Shown here one piece after another: positions 43,462 to 56,476 of a stretch of DNA of 64,000 nt; positions within the stretch are counted from its first letter, which is position 1; the number at the start of each line of letters is the position of its first letter. The notes below the pieces were generated by a model that did no database searches, was not told the DNA's origin, and saw nothing but the letters and a program-made list of their open reading frames with translations. The position numbers and the translations under genes were made by a program. Source of the DNA: Macrostomum hystrix (taxonomy: Eukaryota; Platyhelminthes; Macrostomidae); contig CATNEN010000002.1 in NCBI GenBank assembly GCA_950097015.1, positions 4,061,001-4,125,000 of the forward strand. The letters are read 5' to 3'.

Positions 43462-46400
43462 CTAGAAGGCATCCTCTTCGGCTCCGTTTTCCCCAGTTGA
43501 GAGCTGCAGTCGATCTTCGACCTCTGCATCGACAGCGGATCCGTTAAGACAGTATGCATCGTCCCTGTTATCGCTGACGTTTTCAGGATATTCGCTGGGC
43601 ACCAGCTGCAACGCGCCGCAGCCTTCGCTGCCGATGGAGTTGTTCGACTGGTCCATGTCGATCTCCTGCTCGTCGTTGGCATCGGGATCAACAAGACGAA
43701 GGCGCTTGGCTGTGCCGGCGGGAATGCCCCAGTCTTCCGGCTCGCAGGGAAGTAGCTCAGAATCATCACTGTGTACAAGGGGATCAGGCGGTAGGGAATC
43801 ATAGAATCTCTCGGAATCTCCCGACTCTCTGAATCTCCCGACTCTCTGAATCTCCCGACTCTCTGAATCTCCCGACTCTCTGAATCTCCCGACTCTCTGA
43901 ATCTCCCAATTCTCTGAATCTCCCAATTCTCTGAATCTCCCAATTCTCTGAATCTCCTTACTATCTTTATCTCCCGACTCCCTGAATCTCCCAATTCTCT
44001 GAATCTCCCGACTCTCTGAATCTCCCAATTCTCTGAATCTCCCAATTCTCTGAATCTCCCGACTCTCTGAATCTCCCAATTCTCTGAATCTCCTTACTAT
44101 CTTTATCTCCCGACTCTCTGAATCTCCCAATTCTCTGAATCTCCCGACTCTCTGAATCTCCCGACTCTCTGAATCTCCCGACTCTCTGAATCTCCTTACT
44201 ATCTTTATCTCCCGACTCTCTGAATCTCCCGATTCTCTGAATCTCCCAATTCTCTGAATCTCCCGACTCTCTGAATCTCCCGACTCTCTGAATCTCCCGA
44301 CTCTCTGAATCTCCCGACTCTCTGAATCTCCCGACTCTCTGAATCTCCCAATTCTCTGAATCTCCCGACTCTCTGAATCTCCCAATTCTCTGAATCTCCC
44401 GACTCTCTGAATCTCCCGACTCTCTGAATCTCCCAATTCTCTGAATCTCCCAATTCTCTGAATCTCCCGACTCTCTGAATCTCCCGACTCTCTGAATCTC
44501 CCGACTCTCTGAATCTCCCAATTCTCTGAATCTCCCAATTCTCTGAATCTCCCAATTCTCTGAATCTCCCGACTCTCTGAATCTCCCGACTCTCTGAATC
44601 TCCCAATTCTCTGAATCTCCCGACTCTCTGAATCTCCCGACTCTCTGAATCTCCCGACTCTCTGAATCTCCCGACTCTCTGAATCTCCCGACTCTCTGAA
44701 TCTCCCGACTCTCTGAATCTCCCGACTCTCTGAATCTCCCGACATTCTTAATCCCGCGGATTCTCTGCTGGCTCACCGAAGATCTTCTTTGTATCGCATT
44801 GCCAGCTCCTCCTTGCCTAGCACACTTCCGTCCTGTAAAACGTTTATCATAAGTTTTGTTACTCGTCTGATCGATCTTACTTACAGTAGGGTAGGCAAAC
44901 CGTAAATAATCTACTTGCACTTACATCCGTAGCGTCAGCCGCACTGCCAGGAGATCCAAAACCGCACAGCTCCGCCTTCACTGAGGACCTGGGGTCAACG
45001 AAAATAGAGGCGGATTGATTAGAGAGAAACTGGAGGAAGGCCGTTTGCTGTTTTTCTTAACTCGCGGAGCGAGCAGCGTTGTTTACGATAGACGCGGGAT
45101 GAGACAGTTTGTACTTTTAACTGGCCAAGCGAAATTTCTTTACCTTGTTTTCTGACGGGGCTGTCTATGTATTTGTGTGCATCCCACGCCGTGTTTCTCG
45201 TCCCGTCAACATACGATCTTGCTCTCGTGGCCCCTGCCTCTCTCTCTCTCTCTCTCGTCTCCCTGTTTTGACTCCTCTTCCCTCACCTCCCGTGGGTGTT
45301 TGTGTTGTCCCAGTCAACAACACGCGTCACAAGGGACATGCAGCCTTGTGTGTGGACTGTGGATGCCATGCAGCTGCCTCCCACCCGCCCTGTTTCTGCC
45401 TGTGCATATTAATGTATACAATTATAAATAGTTGCTAACCGATATGTACATTTAGTTTGTCTCTAAGGCGTCAACCAGGTATCCAGTTCATTATTATACC
45501 CTTTCCTTTCTAAACAGAAGGAATGAAGGCTGAGCTAATCCTAGGCAAGAAAACACAGGTAGGTAATTTACAGAGTGCAAGAATTCAAGAATTAGAATTA
45601 ACAGCATCAGCCATGAATGACATTGACCATGATGTTCAGAGTTTGTTTTATTAATATGATCACATGATATATGATAACCTGTTTATGCGTTTAATCCCTT
45701 TTTAGCAACTATCTCTCTATTTTAAACTGTCAATTGGGATTCGAATTAGCAATCCAATCAGTTTAAATTAGTTAATCAAGATCTTCTAAAGACGCAATGA
45801 CCACTTCAATTACGACTGGCCCAGCTGCGGTCAAGAATTGGGTTGAGGCTTTTATTTAGTGCACTGGTGCGATCTAAATTACAATACTAGGACCCCCTTT
45901 GGATTATTGGTTGATGGTTTTGCGGAGGGTAATTGCGCATAACTCGGTACAACTTTGTCTCAGTTTACAGTTGACAAGTGCGCCTCATTATTTCTCACTA
46001 ACGGGTAGAAATTTCCGGAATTTCCAGGTATTGGAACTTACAAAGAATTTCCGCCGCTGCCGCCTCCGCCACCGCCACTGCCGCCGCTGGCTCCTCGTTG
46101 TAGTCGCCGTCGATAGAACTCAGCTTCATCAACAGTCCAAACAGCGCCTTTGACATTTTCGACACGCATGAAGCACTTGTGAAGTGACAGGTTATGACGC
46201 ACTGCGTTCTGTTGGGATCAAAGCAGTTTTGTGAGATTTCAAGTGTTATAATATATGCATGGCATGACTATGAATAGCAAATTCGTTTTATGAAGACAAT
46301 GCGGAATTGCAGCAGCATCTTAACCAATTAGTCTTTTGATAAGTCTTTGTCAGGTCAAATGATATTTTCTCCAATCAAGATATCCAAGTAAATATAAACA

Positions 46401-49400
46401 CAATGTTCTTTGGGTTCCAGTCTAGTTACCACTGATTTAAATAATTGGATGCATGCCATGCCTGTACTGAATTGGGATCATTTTTTGCCAATCTTGATAC
46501 AGAAAAGCGCTATCGAACTATAGCGAAACGTGCAGCAAAGTTAGATGGTCTTTGTTCCAATAGTTAGAGGATGACTAAACGGACGTAAAATCATTGAGGC
46601 TGGGTCTTTGTGCTTTATTGTAAGTGCTACTAAATAATAATTATCAACTTATAAAGCAGGGAGATTATATTTACTGCCATTAAATTGTCGCAGCCTACAG
46701 CCTATGTATTTTTGTGTTACAGCAAATGTAAATAATCTGCTGTTTAAGTATATGGTTAATGGCTTGTGTCGTTCACAATATCATTTTGTCTCATTGTTGC
46801 ATTTAGTATTTTAACTTGGCACATAGTCGTTGTTCTTTGTTCCTTATTCTCCAGTTCAGTAGTATCTTACTTATCGAATAACACTGATTAGACAATCTTC
46901 GAATATTCAAATTAAAATTCAAATTTGCTATTGCATCGCTTTTTGAATTTCCAATTTGCATCTAAATTAAAGGAGGTTAAATTTACTATTCCCACCTTAT
47001 TAGCGCAGCTGGATCACACAGTGACGTCTTATTGTTTATCTAAACATGCGAGTGTAAATAAATGACGGCCTTGATTAATTTTGAAAGACATTTCGTCCAA
47101 AGCCCATTACGCAATAGCACAACAAACAGATTCAGGCATTGACACAATGCAAACAATGCTTGTTTGAGCTATGGAGAAACTGCAATTGAGACAGCTCCTA
47201 GCAATGCAGCCAGCCACAATCAAAATATTGGCCATCCAATATTTTAGGCATAGTCTTTCCATTCCAGTGTAAATATAGATACTTCAGGCTGATCCATGTG
47301 TATAGTGTTTCATATTAATAGAATCGAAACTGGGATCGTGCAGCTGGGGGACGGTCTTAACTGATTGAGGTCGTGTTTGGTTTTGTTAGTGTATATATAA
47401 ATATATTTTTGCTTGATTTGGCCTCTGAGTGTTGGGTAGGCAAGCTGAAAGCTCTCAGAGAGTGGAACATTTACCCAAACAGCGCATGCAAGCTTATGAA
47501 GCTAAATAAGCACTAGAGGGGAGGCCTTGTTCCTTCGCTCGTTCCAAAACCGGAACCAACGCTCTCGGCTCTCGTAGCCAGCCCACCTAGTGGCTTGAAT
47601 GTCTGGAGAATCAACAAAACCTCAGTGCAGGGCCAGAGTAAACAACCACACGCACACACAGAAACACAAACACACTCTGACACAGCACAGACAGCACACT
47701 GCCGTGGGGAAGCTGACAGTTCTTCCTCCAACTACTATTCCGTTCCGTCTTCCCTGATTCCAGCCACCTCACGCCGTGCACCCCTTAAACTGCTGCTGCA
47801 ACTTCCTGCCTCGCTGTTTGTTTGTCGTGCCCAAACAAGCGCTCTACCGCGAGGGGTAGACGGGGGGAGTGGGAGACGAATGGAAGCTCCCTTCCCTATG
47901 GTGTCTGCGTTACTAAATGCGTTGGAGAGGACGGAATGAAAGAAAGAGAAAATATGAAGAATTAGAAGAGAAAAAGTAGCTAAATTAAGTTTTCTTACCA
48001 TGCCGCTGACTACGTTCAATGCGAAATGAACGTAAAACAATGCAGAGTAAGAAAGAAAGAAGACAGAAATACAGACACAATAATAAAGAAGAGGATTGAG
48101 GAAGTTAAGGTGGCAGAATTCAGCAGCAGACGGACCTTTAACTCCAATGGATTCGTTGAAAGTTTGTAGGCTTTAAAGTCAAAGAGGGTCTGATGCGTAC
48201 GATAATATAAATGAGCTTAAAAATGAGTTTAGAAAGATACAATAATGAAAGGTGACGATTGTGTAAATAAATTCCCCTTTGTCTCAGTTACCTGAGGAAC
48301 ATTCACTGGGATTGGCTCACAATTGCTAATAAGTTATGGTCATTAATCTCTAGAAACTCACCTTCCAGGTTGCTTCGTTGCGTCTGAAGAATGCAAAGCT
48401 GCGCTGAAACCAAATGTAGATCTCGTTCAGGGTCAGCTGGCGATTCGGTGACTCAATTATTGCCTGAATAAGAAAATGTGTAAAACAGGTTAAAAAAATT
48501 AGGGAAGGGCTTTTTAATCGAAAATTAAGTTCAGCAAAAGTTGTTTTAAAGGGGGACACATCAAAAGCAGATCAAAGGTCTCTTTAAAATAAATTTTACA
48601 ATCGTTAATCCCTGATTAGCTTACCTGTCTAATAAGTGAGGCGTAGGTGAAAGGCGGTCGAATATCGTTTTTATTGTAGAAGTCACGATTCTTATGAAAA
48701 TCTAAAACAGCAATTTGATTGTTAGAAAATCAGATTTATTTGATGGATAATACACGTGCAAATAAAAACTTCAATTAATCTCATTTTACCAGCATTTTAA
48801 AGCATAGTTAATAACTCATAATCTATTATTCTATTAAGAGTTTTTAGGAAGATATCTGGGAGAGTGGTTTTAATCTTTGCCTTTCTTTAAATGTTCAACT
48901 CTTTGTTAGTTAGCAAACAGAAAGTGCCGTTTAGCTCCTATTTTAATGCTTAATTTAGTGGATCATAATTCAATTTCCTCGTGTATCCAAGACTTGGAAA
49001 TTAGAAAAAATAGCAGAAGATTGCGAACCTCCACCGAGCGGCAGTCCCGCTTTGTCAGGCAATCGACCTCGCCTAGATGCAGCTGCCGCTGCTGTTGCTG
49101 CAGCTGCGGCGGCCGCTGTCGAAGCAATAGAGGTCAATGTCGATGTCGGAACAGCCGCAGACGACGCCGCTGTCGCTGCTGTTGCCACCGGTGTCATCAT
49201 TGAGATAGTGGCGATAGGCTGCACCATCGATGTAGTTGTGACGGCAGACGAGGCTACTGATGCTGCCGCCGCAGCAGCCGCTGCTGCTGCAGCACCGTTC
49301 TGAACCAAACCGCCAATAGGAGAGGCTACAGCAGCAGCCAGCAATGCCGAGTTAAAATAAGTCTGTTGCTGCTGCTGCTGCTGCTGGAGATTCTGATGGT

Positions 49401-50623
49401 GGTTCTGCTGAAGAGATTCGCGCTGCGATATGGTCGTCTGATGGCACGAGGCTGTTGCGGCGGCTGCTGCGGCGGCTGCGGCTGCAGCAGAAGCCTCTCG
49501 AATATGTTTCGTCATAGCAGCCAGTCTGGATCGTTCATCATTAAGCGCAGCCTCCATGGCCCGAACGCAAGCTGACTGCGATCTGAGCTGGCCAACTGAC
49601 GAGTTGTCAAGTGGATGCTCGCGCGACATGTGCGAGGCCAGGTCAGACTGCAGCGGCAGTGAGTTCGGCGATTATAAATCAATAAAATATTATTTTTAGC
49701 TGAGGCAATAGCTTAATAGAGTTTCCAACTAAACCAGAAGGCATCGCTTACCGGGGAGACGCTCCTGTAGGCGCAGCACGGCCACCGGCACTGCCCTGTG
49801 CCACCGGTGGTGAGCGAATCCGCCGGACAGGCGTTTCGCACCAGACCCGACGCCTCCTGCAGTGCTGCAGCCGCTGCTTCCTGCAGGCTGGCGGCGCTGG
49901 CCTGCATCAGCTGCAGACTACGCAGCTTCCACAGAGCCTCCGGGTCATACAAGCAGCCCCAGCCACCCTGACTTAGCATAAGAGCTGCTGCGGCTGCTGA
50001 TGACAACTCTGCTGGAAGGTCGGTCAGGGCAGAAATCTGCTGCTGTTGCTGCTGCTGCCAAAGTTGAATCACTTGGCGTTGCAGTTCCTGCTGATTCGCT
50101 GCAGCTTGAAATTGCTGCTGCTGCTGCTGCTGTTTTGGCACCTGCATGGCAGAATATAGATTATTATCCATAATTATTTTCTTAATTATATAATTTCCAT
50201 CATTATTAGATTATTTTCTAGATAACCCTGAGGTTGTTTCTGCCTAAGGTCTAGTCCTAATATGGTCAGTACGCTTCTGCTCACATTTTATTTCAATGCG
50301 TGTTTTTTAAGTCAACCAACACACTTTACTGAAAATCATTACTGCTGTCCGCGGATATACCAGCCAGCTCTTGTCAGGCAAAGCCAAACAATTTCATTGC
50401 TAGCTAGTCAGCTGAGTGTATCTATCTACCAGCTGATATGCTGGTGGATAAAAATACATCAGTTATTGGGGCCGACTAGTTCGCTGTATGTCTAGTTTCT
50501 TCTTACCTGAAGGCAGTCTGGACTAACGGAGCTAGACGCAGATGACTTGACAGACAAATTTACTGAATGCTGCTGCTGCTGCTGCTGAAGATGATGCTGA
50601 CTGAGGTCCATAATCAGGTGCAT
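43462..50623 (-). CDS. FoxP: Forkhead transcription factor FoxP
   Basis: Nuclear DNA-binding regulator. Nine exons on the minus strand: 50507-50623, 49752-50141, ~49029-49647, 48625-48701, 48362-48463, 46042-46208, 44925-44988, 44777-44832 and 43462-43768; 632 residues. Start: ATG 50623 has an in-frame TGA five codons upstream. Order of parts: poly-Gln stretches (three), a C2H2 finger split by an intron (CRWPCC at about 157-162, HMSREH at 175-180), a helical zipper-like segment, poly-Ala tracts, then the forkhead at about 389-470 ([62 protein letters not shown]). Finger plus zipper plus this forkhead sequence is diagnostic of FoxP. After the forkhead come a Gly-rich run and an acidic C-terminus. 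The donor at 49029 could instead be 49035 (two residues shorter). The introns after the second-last and the forkhead exons are large or repeat-filled. Confidence 0.95.
43800..44757 (-). repeat. 17-bp minisatellite filling a FoxP intron
   Basis: About 56 copies of CTGAATCTCCCGACTCT (plus strand), with CCAATTCT and CCTTACTATCTTTAT variants. It occupies almost the whole intron 43769-44776. The open minus-strand frame reads into the last exon. However, reading through the donor at 44776 hits TGA at once, so retention would truncate FoxP. Confidence 0.95.
44989..46041 (-). other. FoxP intron
   Basis: About 1 kb between the forkhead-end exon and the next exon. It contains a short CT-dinucleotide run (about 45238-45258); otherwise nothing was recognised. 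Confidence 0.4.
46209..48361 (-). other. FoxP intron inside the forkhead coding region
   Basis: 2.15-kb intron between ATWK and NAVRHNLS. A short AC-rich stretch occurs near 47645-47700. No exon consistent with the phase was seen. Confidence 0.4.
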
Positions 50624-53600
50624 TTGGATCCTAGATCAGCAGTATGCAGTTTTCGATGCTTTCTGCTCCTTATTAGGAATAAAATCAAGCTGAGCGAACA
50701 ATAACCGCTTGAAGTGACTGTTTTCAAAAACGTTCAATTAAAAAGGAACGCTACGATGCTCTACGATGGAGTCCACGTATCTGGCGATGTCTTTCTATTT
50801 CTCCAGTGTTCCGTATCTGTCTGTTGGACTGTCTTTCTCCTCTCTTTTTTCTTTACCTTTTAGCTTTTAATTGATCAGCGGAATATTTAAAATGCGCGCC
50901 TCGGGCCGGTTTTGGTTGTGTATTTATGTTGTGTGTGTTGTTTCGTCCACACACAGAACTCGTTTTTGGAATTGGGGAGAGAAAGAGAGAGAGTGGGGTA
51001 GGAGGTTGGTGAGGGGAGGGATCAAGATTGGAGCGCTGCAGTGTTTGGCTGCGGCGGGGAGGTAAGGGGTTGAGGTGGATGCGATGCAAAAAACGCATTT
51101 TGAAAGGGCCTCCTCGCGTAGTTAGACCCACGGAGGGGTTGGCCTGGGCTGGAGGTGGCTTGCGAGAGGGGCGGAGGTGGAGGTTGTCGGCCGGTTGCCT
51201 GTTTTCAGGGTAAACAGTGGGGCTGAGGCCACGGTAAATAACTGGGTAAACAGGCATATGGATTGGTATTTACACTGTGTGTGCGGGGCGCCCCTCTCCC
51301 GATAAATGCTTATCTCGCGCTCAGGCCTCGCCTCCTCCACCCCAGCTCCAACCCTCGGGCGCTGAATAAACAACACAAACAGGCGACTGTTGGGTTTTTG
51401 CTTTGCTTGCTTGAAGCTTTGGGCTTGGGGACTACGATTTTGCTTTGCTTTGCTTTTGGGCGTTTTTGGGCCGTTTGGACCAAGTGGAAGCAAGCCGGAG
51501 ACAGAACAGGATGCGGGATTTTTCTAGCGTTAGTTTCGTTTTTATCCCTATAAAGCATGCAGGTGAAGACAACAAAACTTAGGGCTGCTGGATGGTAGCA
51601 TGACGTCAAAGTAATGGAAATACCCCTTTTATTAATGGACCGCCTGTCTGAGTGGTTGCTGTGTAGACCGTATGCATTGTTGCACTTTAATTTACAAAGG
51701 AATGGCAAAGCATGCTTAATAATTTTGAAAAAACGCACGTTCTTCTGGCTATTTTCAGCAATAGAGTTTTCGGTTCGGAAAAGAAAAAATCAACTCGATC
51801 AACTTATCAACTAAACCTGTTAGAAGTGACACTAAACAAGATTATCAGAAATCTGAATCTGACGGACGGTTGCAGTTCTATCCTGGCTTCCCTTTTTCAT
51901 GAAACGGATTACAGTTACAGCCTGCAGAGACAAAAACAAAAACTCGAATAGGAATCGCTCAAGTCACTCAGACTTCTTATAACTTCTTAGGGTCTGTGGT
52001 GGTGGTAGGAAACTAAAAGTGAAGAGTGAGTACAAACCGCTAACAACACGTTTTCTGTTTTGAGGTCTGATTATCGACAGTGCGTCATTCACCCGGTCTC
52101 ACCGCCACCCTAAAATTTTTAACCTGCCGATCAAAGACTTTTGCCTTAATTTTAATACGCGTCGCCACTTGCCACGGCTTCGGTGCCGATGCCAACGGCA
52201 ATAAATCCTTTTGTTCTAAGTCTTTGCTCACTCATCTGCTGCGATCTGGAGAAAAATAACTCGCTACACGATGATGAATCACGATCTCGATTGCAGAGTG
52301 CAATATGAATAAAATCTCTATACTTATAACAAAAACTATCCACGTATAGAACTGGGTAGTGCCGTCTTCGTGCGAACTTGCATTTTTTGTTAAAGTGCCA
52401 GTGTGTGTAAGCCAAGGCTCATGAACTCTGAATTCTCCAATTAACAAGTACTTCCTATTTGACTATTTTAAGTCCTCCCCTGCAACAGCTTTCTCTCGTC
52501 AATACTGAACTTTACTAGTATTTTGAGTCTGACTCGAGGTTCAGGTAACAGAACTTTGTTTCCGGAACAAAACTGGAGGTTGCACGAGAAAAGTTATAAA
52601 TTTATAATAATTTGTTATTAGATATTACATAACAAACATATTGTTATGTTTGATCGGTTTAAGTTAGAATTCCCCAAGTTGATTCGTTAGCATTCAAGAC
52701 TCAGAGTCAGTACAGTAGTTACAGTTAGTTACAATGATCCTATGGTTAAGTTAGTAATTTATATTTGAACGATTTCTAGCTTGTTCGTTACCAAATGCGC
52801 CGCGTAAACACTTCATGCTTTGAGTGCTGCAGTTGATTTTAATGGTTAGTTATACATTTTACAATGGAGCATTAAATGAAAAAAGAAAGGAACACAAGCA
52901 AACACACGTAAGCAAAGCAAGCAGGCCCCGATAGTTCATTTTAAGTTTAGTTTAGTTTAGTTAGTTAAATGCAAAGCAGGCAGGAGGCCTTCCTGCGTCA
53001 ATAATGTGTGTATATTTGAGGCTTGCTTCTTGGGGCTGAACGCTGAAGGTTTGTGTATACCTTGTGTGTTGTGTCTTGTGTATGTGTGTGTCAGTGTGTC
53101 GCTGGTTTGTGAGTCAACAAGGTAAACAAAATGAGAGAGAAAGAAAGGAAGGCCCCATGGGGGGTCCCCGCAGGCACGGCCTAGGAGGTTAGACTTGAAC
53201 GCCTGAGTAATCAATAACTTTCCTGCCTCAGCGCCTCTCCCACCAACCCCCTCTCGGTTCACTCCTTATTTGCAGCGCTCGCTGTTTACTGGGGTGGTGG
53301 GTGGTTTTTTAGTTTTTAGCGCTTGCGTAGCCAGCGCGTTTGTAATGGAGGGGTTATTGATCGAAAGCGGCCCCACCCCAGACCCGCCACCCCAAAATCT
53401 AACCTAAACAAGCAGCTTTCCCTCAACAAAGGCCTCCCCCTGCCTCAGCCGCCCCACGGCCCAGCGAGTTAAACAAACAATCGGAGCGGGGAGAAGGCCG
53501 GCAGCCCCGTTCAGTCAGCCTCTTTCCTTTCCTTCTTCGCTTCATGCCTCCCCTCTCTAACTAAACAAACAAAAATAATTTGTGTCCACTTTTTATGCCT

Positions 53601-54384
53601 GCGCCTCACTGCCTGCCTGCAAATTAAAATTTCCAAGCCCAAACAGGACTGAAAGTTTTTCCACGTCCATTTTCTAAGTTTCATGCACTCTGCTGTGCGC
53701 TCTACGCCTGCGCACATGCGCTTGGCCTCTCTCTCGCTTCTTTGCTTATTTTTTGCTTCTATTGTTCATTTTCTAAATTCTTTTATAAGGGATTTTTTTG
53801 TATTTTTTTAGTTTTCGCTAACGGCATTAGGTTTAGCAGGATAATTCTTAGCGCTAAGCTGCTGACTGACTCCAAAGTCTCAAATTTTGTTGTCCATCAA
53901 TCATCATTCATTATTCAATTTGGAAATTTGTCACTTTACCTAGCAGTTTTTTACCTTTGATCCTTTGAAGCGATTTTTTAACTGATGGGAGTATGGTAAT
54001 CGCTTGAAATAAATTTAGGGTGTTTTCTATTGTAAAATAAACAATAATCGTATCATTGATTTGTCAGCTAGCCTACTTAAAGTAGATTGAACCACAATCC
54101 TCTATTTACAGATTAAAAACACTGGCCTCAAACACCAAATAGTGCATGGTTTGCAGACCTTATATTTCACCGATTTCGAAAACAGATTGGCTAGAGAAAA
54201 ATTAACTCGTTAATTTACAACCAGCAACCACAGTGAAACACTAACTTTAAACTACAATGTGGAACTAATACGAACGGCAAAAGGTGATGTAATAGTGTTG
54301 TCTAAATATTTTTGCTGTCTTTTATTTTAATTTCCCGCCTATCTTTTTATTCGTTCCATGTCTGTCTATTTAATTGGTTTCCTA
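50624..54384 (-). other. FoxP upstream region
   Basis: About 3.8 kb holding the presumed 5'UTR and promoter of FoxP. GC-rich stretches near 51010-51200 and 53220-53480 and CA/GT-rich runs near 53060-53100 are seen, but no exon, TATA box or gene can be supported. Confidence 0.35.
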
Positions 54385-55850
54385 TGGGTCTTTTGGACTG
54401 GTTCCCTGTAGGTCTTTTGGATTGGTTCCCTGTGGGTCTTTTGGATTGGTTTCCTGTGGGTCTTTTGGATTGGTTCCCTGTAGGTCTTTTGGATTGGTTC
54501 CCTGTGGGTCTTTTGGATTGGTTCCCTGTGGGTCTTTTGGATTGGTTCCCTGTGGGTCTTTTGGATTGGTTCGATGTGGGTCTTTAGGATTGGTTTCCTG
54601 TTGATCTTTTGAATTGGTTCCCTGTGGGTCTTTTGGAGTGGTTTCCTGTTGATCTTTTGGATTGGTTCCCTGTGGGTCTTTTGGATTGGTTCCCTGTAGG
54701 TCTTTTTGATTGGTTCCCTGTAGGTCTTTTTGATTGGTTCCCTGTGGGTCTTTTGGATTGGTTTCCTGTCTATCTTTTAGATTGGTTTCCTGTGGGTCTT
54801 TTGGATTGGTTCGATGTGGGTCTTTTGGATTGGTTCGATGTGGGTCATTTGGATTGGTTCCCTGTGGGTCTTTTGGAGTGGTTTCCTGTCTATCTTTTAG
54901 ATTGGTTCCCTGTGGGTCTTTTGGATTGGTTCGATGTGGGTCTTTTGGATTGGTTCCCTGTAGGTCTTTAGGATTGGTTCCCTGTGGGTCCTTTGGATTT
55001 GTTCCCTGTGGGTCTTTTGGATTGGTTCCCTGTGGGTCTTTTGGATTGGTTTCCTGTGGGTCTTTTGGATTGGTTCCCTATGGGTCTTTTGGATTGGTTT
55101 CCTATTGAAATTTTGGATTGGTTCCCTGTGGGTCTTTTGGATTGGTTTCCAATTGAAATTTTGGATTAGTTCCCTGTAGGTCTTTTGGATTGGTTCCCTG
55201 TGGGTCTTTTGGATTGGTTCCCTATGGGTCTTTTGGATTGGTTTCCTGTAGGTCTTTTGGATTGGTTCCCTGTGGCTCTTTTGGATTGGTTCCCTATTGG
55301 TCTTTTGGATTGGTTTCCTATTGAAATTTTGGATTGGTTACCTGTGGGTCTTTTGGATTGGTTCCCTATGGGTCTTTTGGATTGGTTTCCTATGGGTCTT
55401 TTGGATTGGTTCCCTATGGGTCTTTTGGATTGGTTTCCTATTGAAATTTTGGATTGGTTACCTGTGGGTCTTTTGGATTGGTTTCCTGTGGGTCTTTTGG
55501 ATTGGTTTCCTGTGGGTCTTTTGGATTGGTTCCCTGTGGGTCTTTTGGATTGGTTCCCTATGGGTCTTTTGGATTGGTTTCCTGTAGGTCTTTTGGATTG
55601 GTTCCCTGTGGCTCTTTTGGATTGGTTCCCTATTGGTCTTTTGGATTGGTTTCCTATTGAAATTTTGGATTGGTTCCCTGTTGATCTTTTGGATTGGTTC
55701 CCTATGGGTCTTTTGGATTGGTTTCCTATTGAAATTTTGGATTGGTTACCTGTGGGTCTTTTGGATTGGTTTCCTGTGGATCTTTTGGATTGGTTTCCTG
55801 TGGGTCTTTTGGATTGGTCCTTGTCTATTTTTTGTATTGGTTTCCCGTCT
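54385..55850 (+). repeat. 24-bp minisatellite
   Basis: About 60 copies of a 24-bp unit containing GGTTCCCTGTGGGTCTTTTG followed by GATT. Variants (TTGAAATTTTG, TCTATCTTTTAG, CGATGTGG) recur in the same order, giving higher-order blocks near 55300-55460 and 55620-55750. It is intergenic. The unit is a multiple of three, so all frames stay open. Confidence 0.95.
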
Positions 55851-56080
55851 GTCTGCTTAAACTGCCTACTTCAAAGTTTGCGGACTTTTGCAGGGCATAG
55901 TAAATTTTACATGCATTTCATATTAAGAGCGTACTATGAGTAGCGAGTTACTTCACTTCTGGCATAAATCGAAGTAAAAATCAAAATGAAGCAAGTGCTG
56001 CTAAAGGAAGTTGCCAGATTGAAAATCAATAATCAGAATTTTCTAAGCATGCAAATTAAGCTTAAACAATAGAGGAAAGA

Positions 56081-56325
56081 ATTTTCACTTTTAGCATCCT
56101 TTTGTCCCCCCCGTTGCTTCCTATTGGCTCGTCAATGCCATTGACGAACGCGTTTTATTATTTTCTATTCCATAAACAATTAAAATAAAAATAAATGCCT
56201 GTAACTCTGGCAGCGAAGGGCATGTCAGCTTGTTAAGGTTGCTGCTAGAAAATGCGTTCGTCTATGGCATTAACCAGCCAATAGGAATAACCGCGGGGGA
56301 CAAGGATGCTAAAAGTGAAAATTGG
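56081..56325. repeat. Foldback element / long inverted repeat
   Basis: Left arm about 56081-56156 (ATTTTCACTTTTAGCATCCT ... GACGAACGCGTTTT) is the imperfect reverse complement of the right arm, about 56248-56325, around a 91-base spacer. About 75-base arms are typical of a foldback or MITE-like element. It sits just after the nAChR stop codon. Confidence 0.8.
56154..56159 (-). terminator. Possible nAChR poly(A) signal
   Basis: AATAAA on the minus strand, 318 bases after the stop at 56477. If used, the 3'UTR would include the foldback right arm and spacer. Confidence 0.35.
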
Positions 56326-56476
56326 TCGAAATAGCTGGCTCAGAATAGCCATTATGTTCTTTCCTCCATGGCTCAAAAACTTGAACACTTGAGTGTTCAT
56401 GTACGACTTCTTGAGATTAGTCTGTGGCTCAGGGATGAAGTAGAAGACATTAGAGCTCTGCCTGCCTTCCTTATAA

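Noticed and set aside
43769-44920. FoxP isoform including the 17-bp array as coding sequence
   Set aside because: Reading through the donor at 44776 gives an immediate TGA, while the spliced junction to 43768 keeps phase and sequence sense.
54312-55943. Long DWFPVGLL-repeat open frame
   Set aside because: It follows from a 24-bp unit without stops; several frames are open at once and no flanking domain exists.
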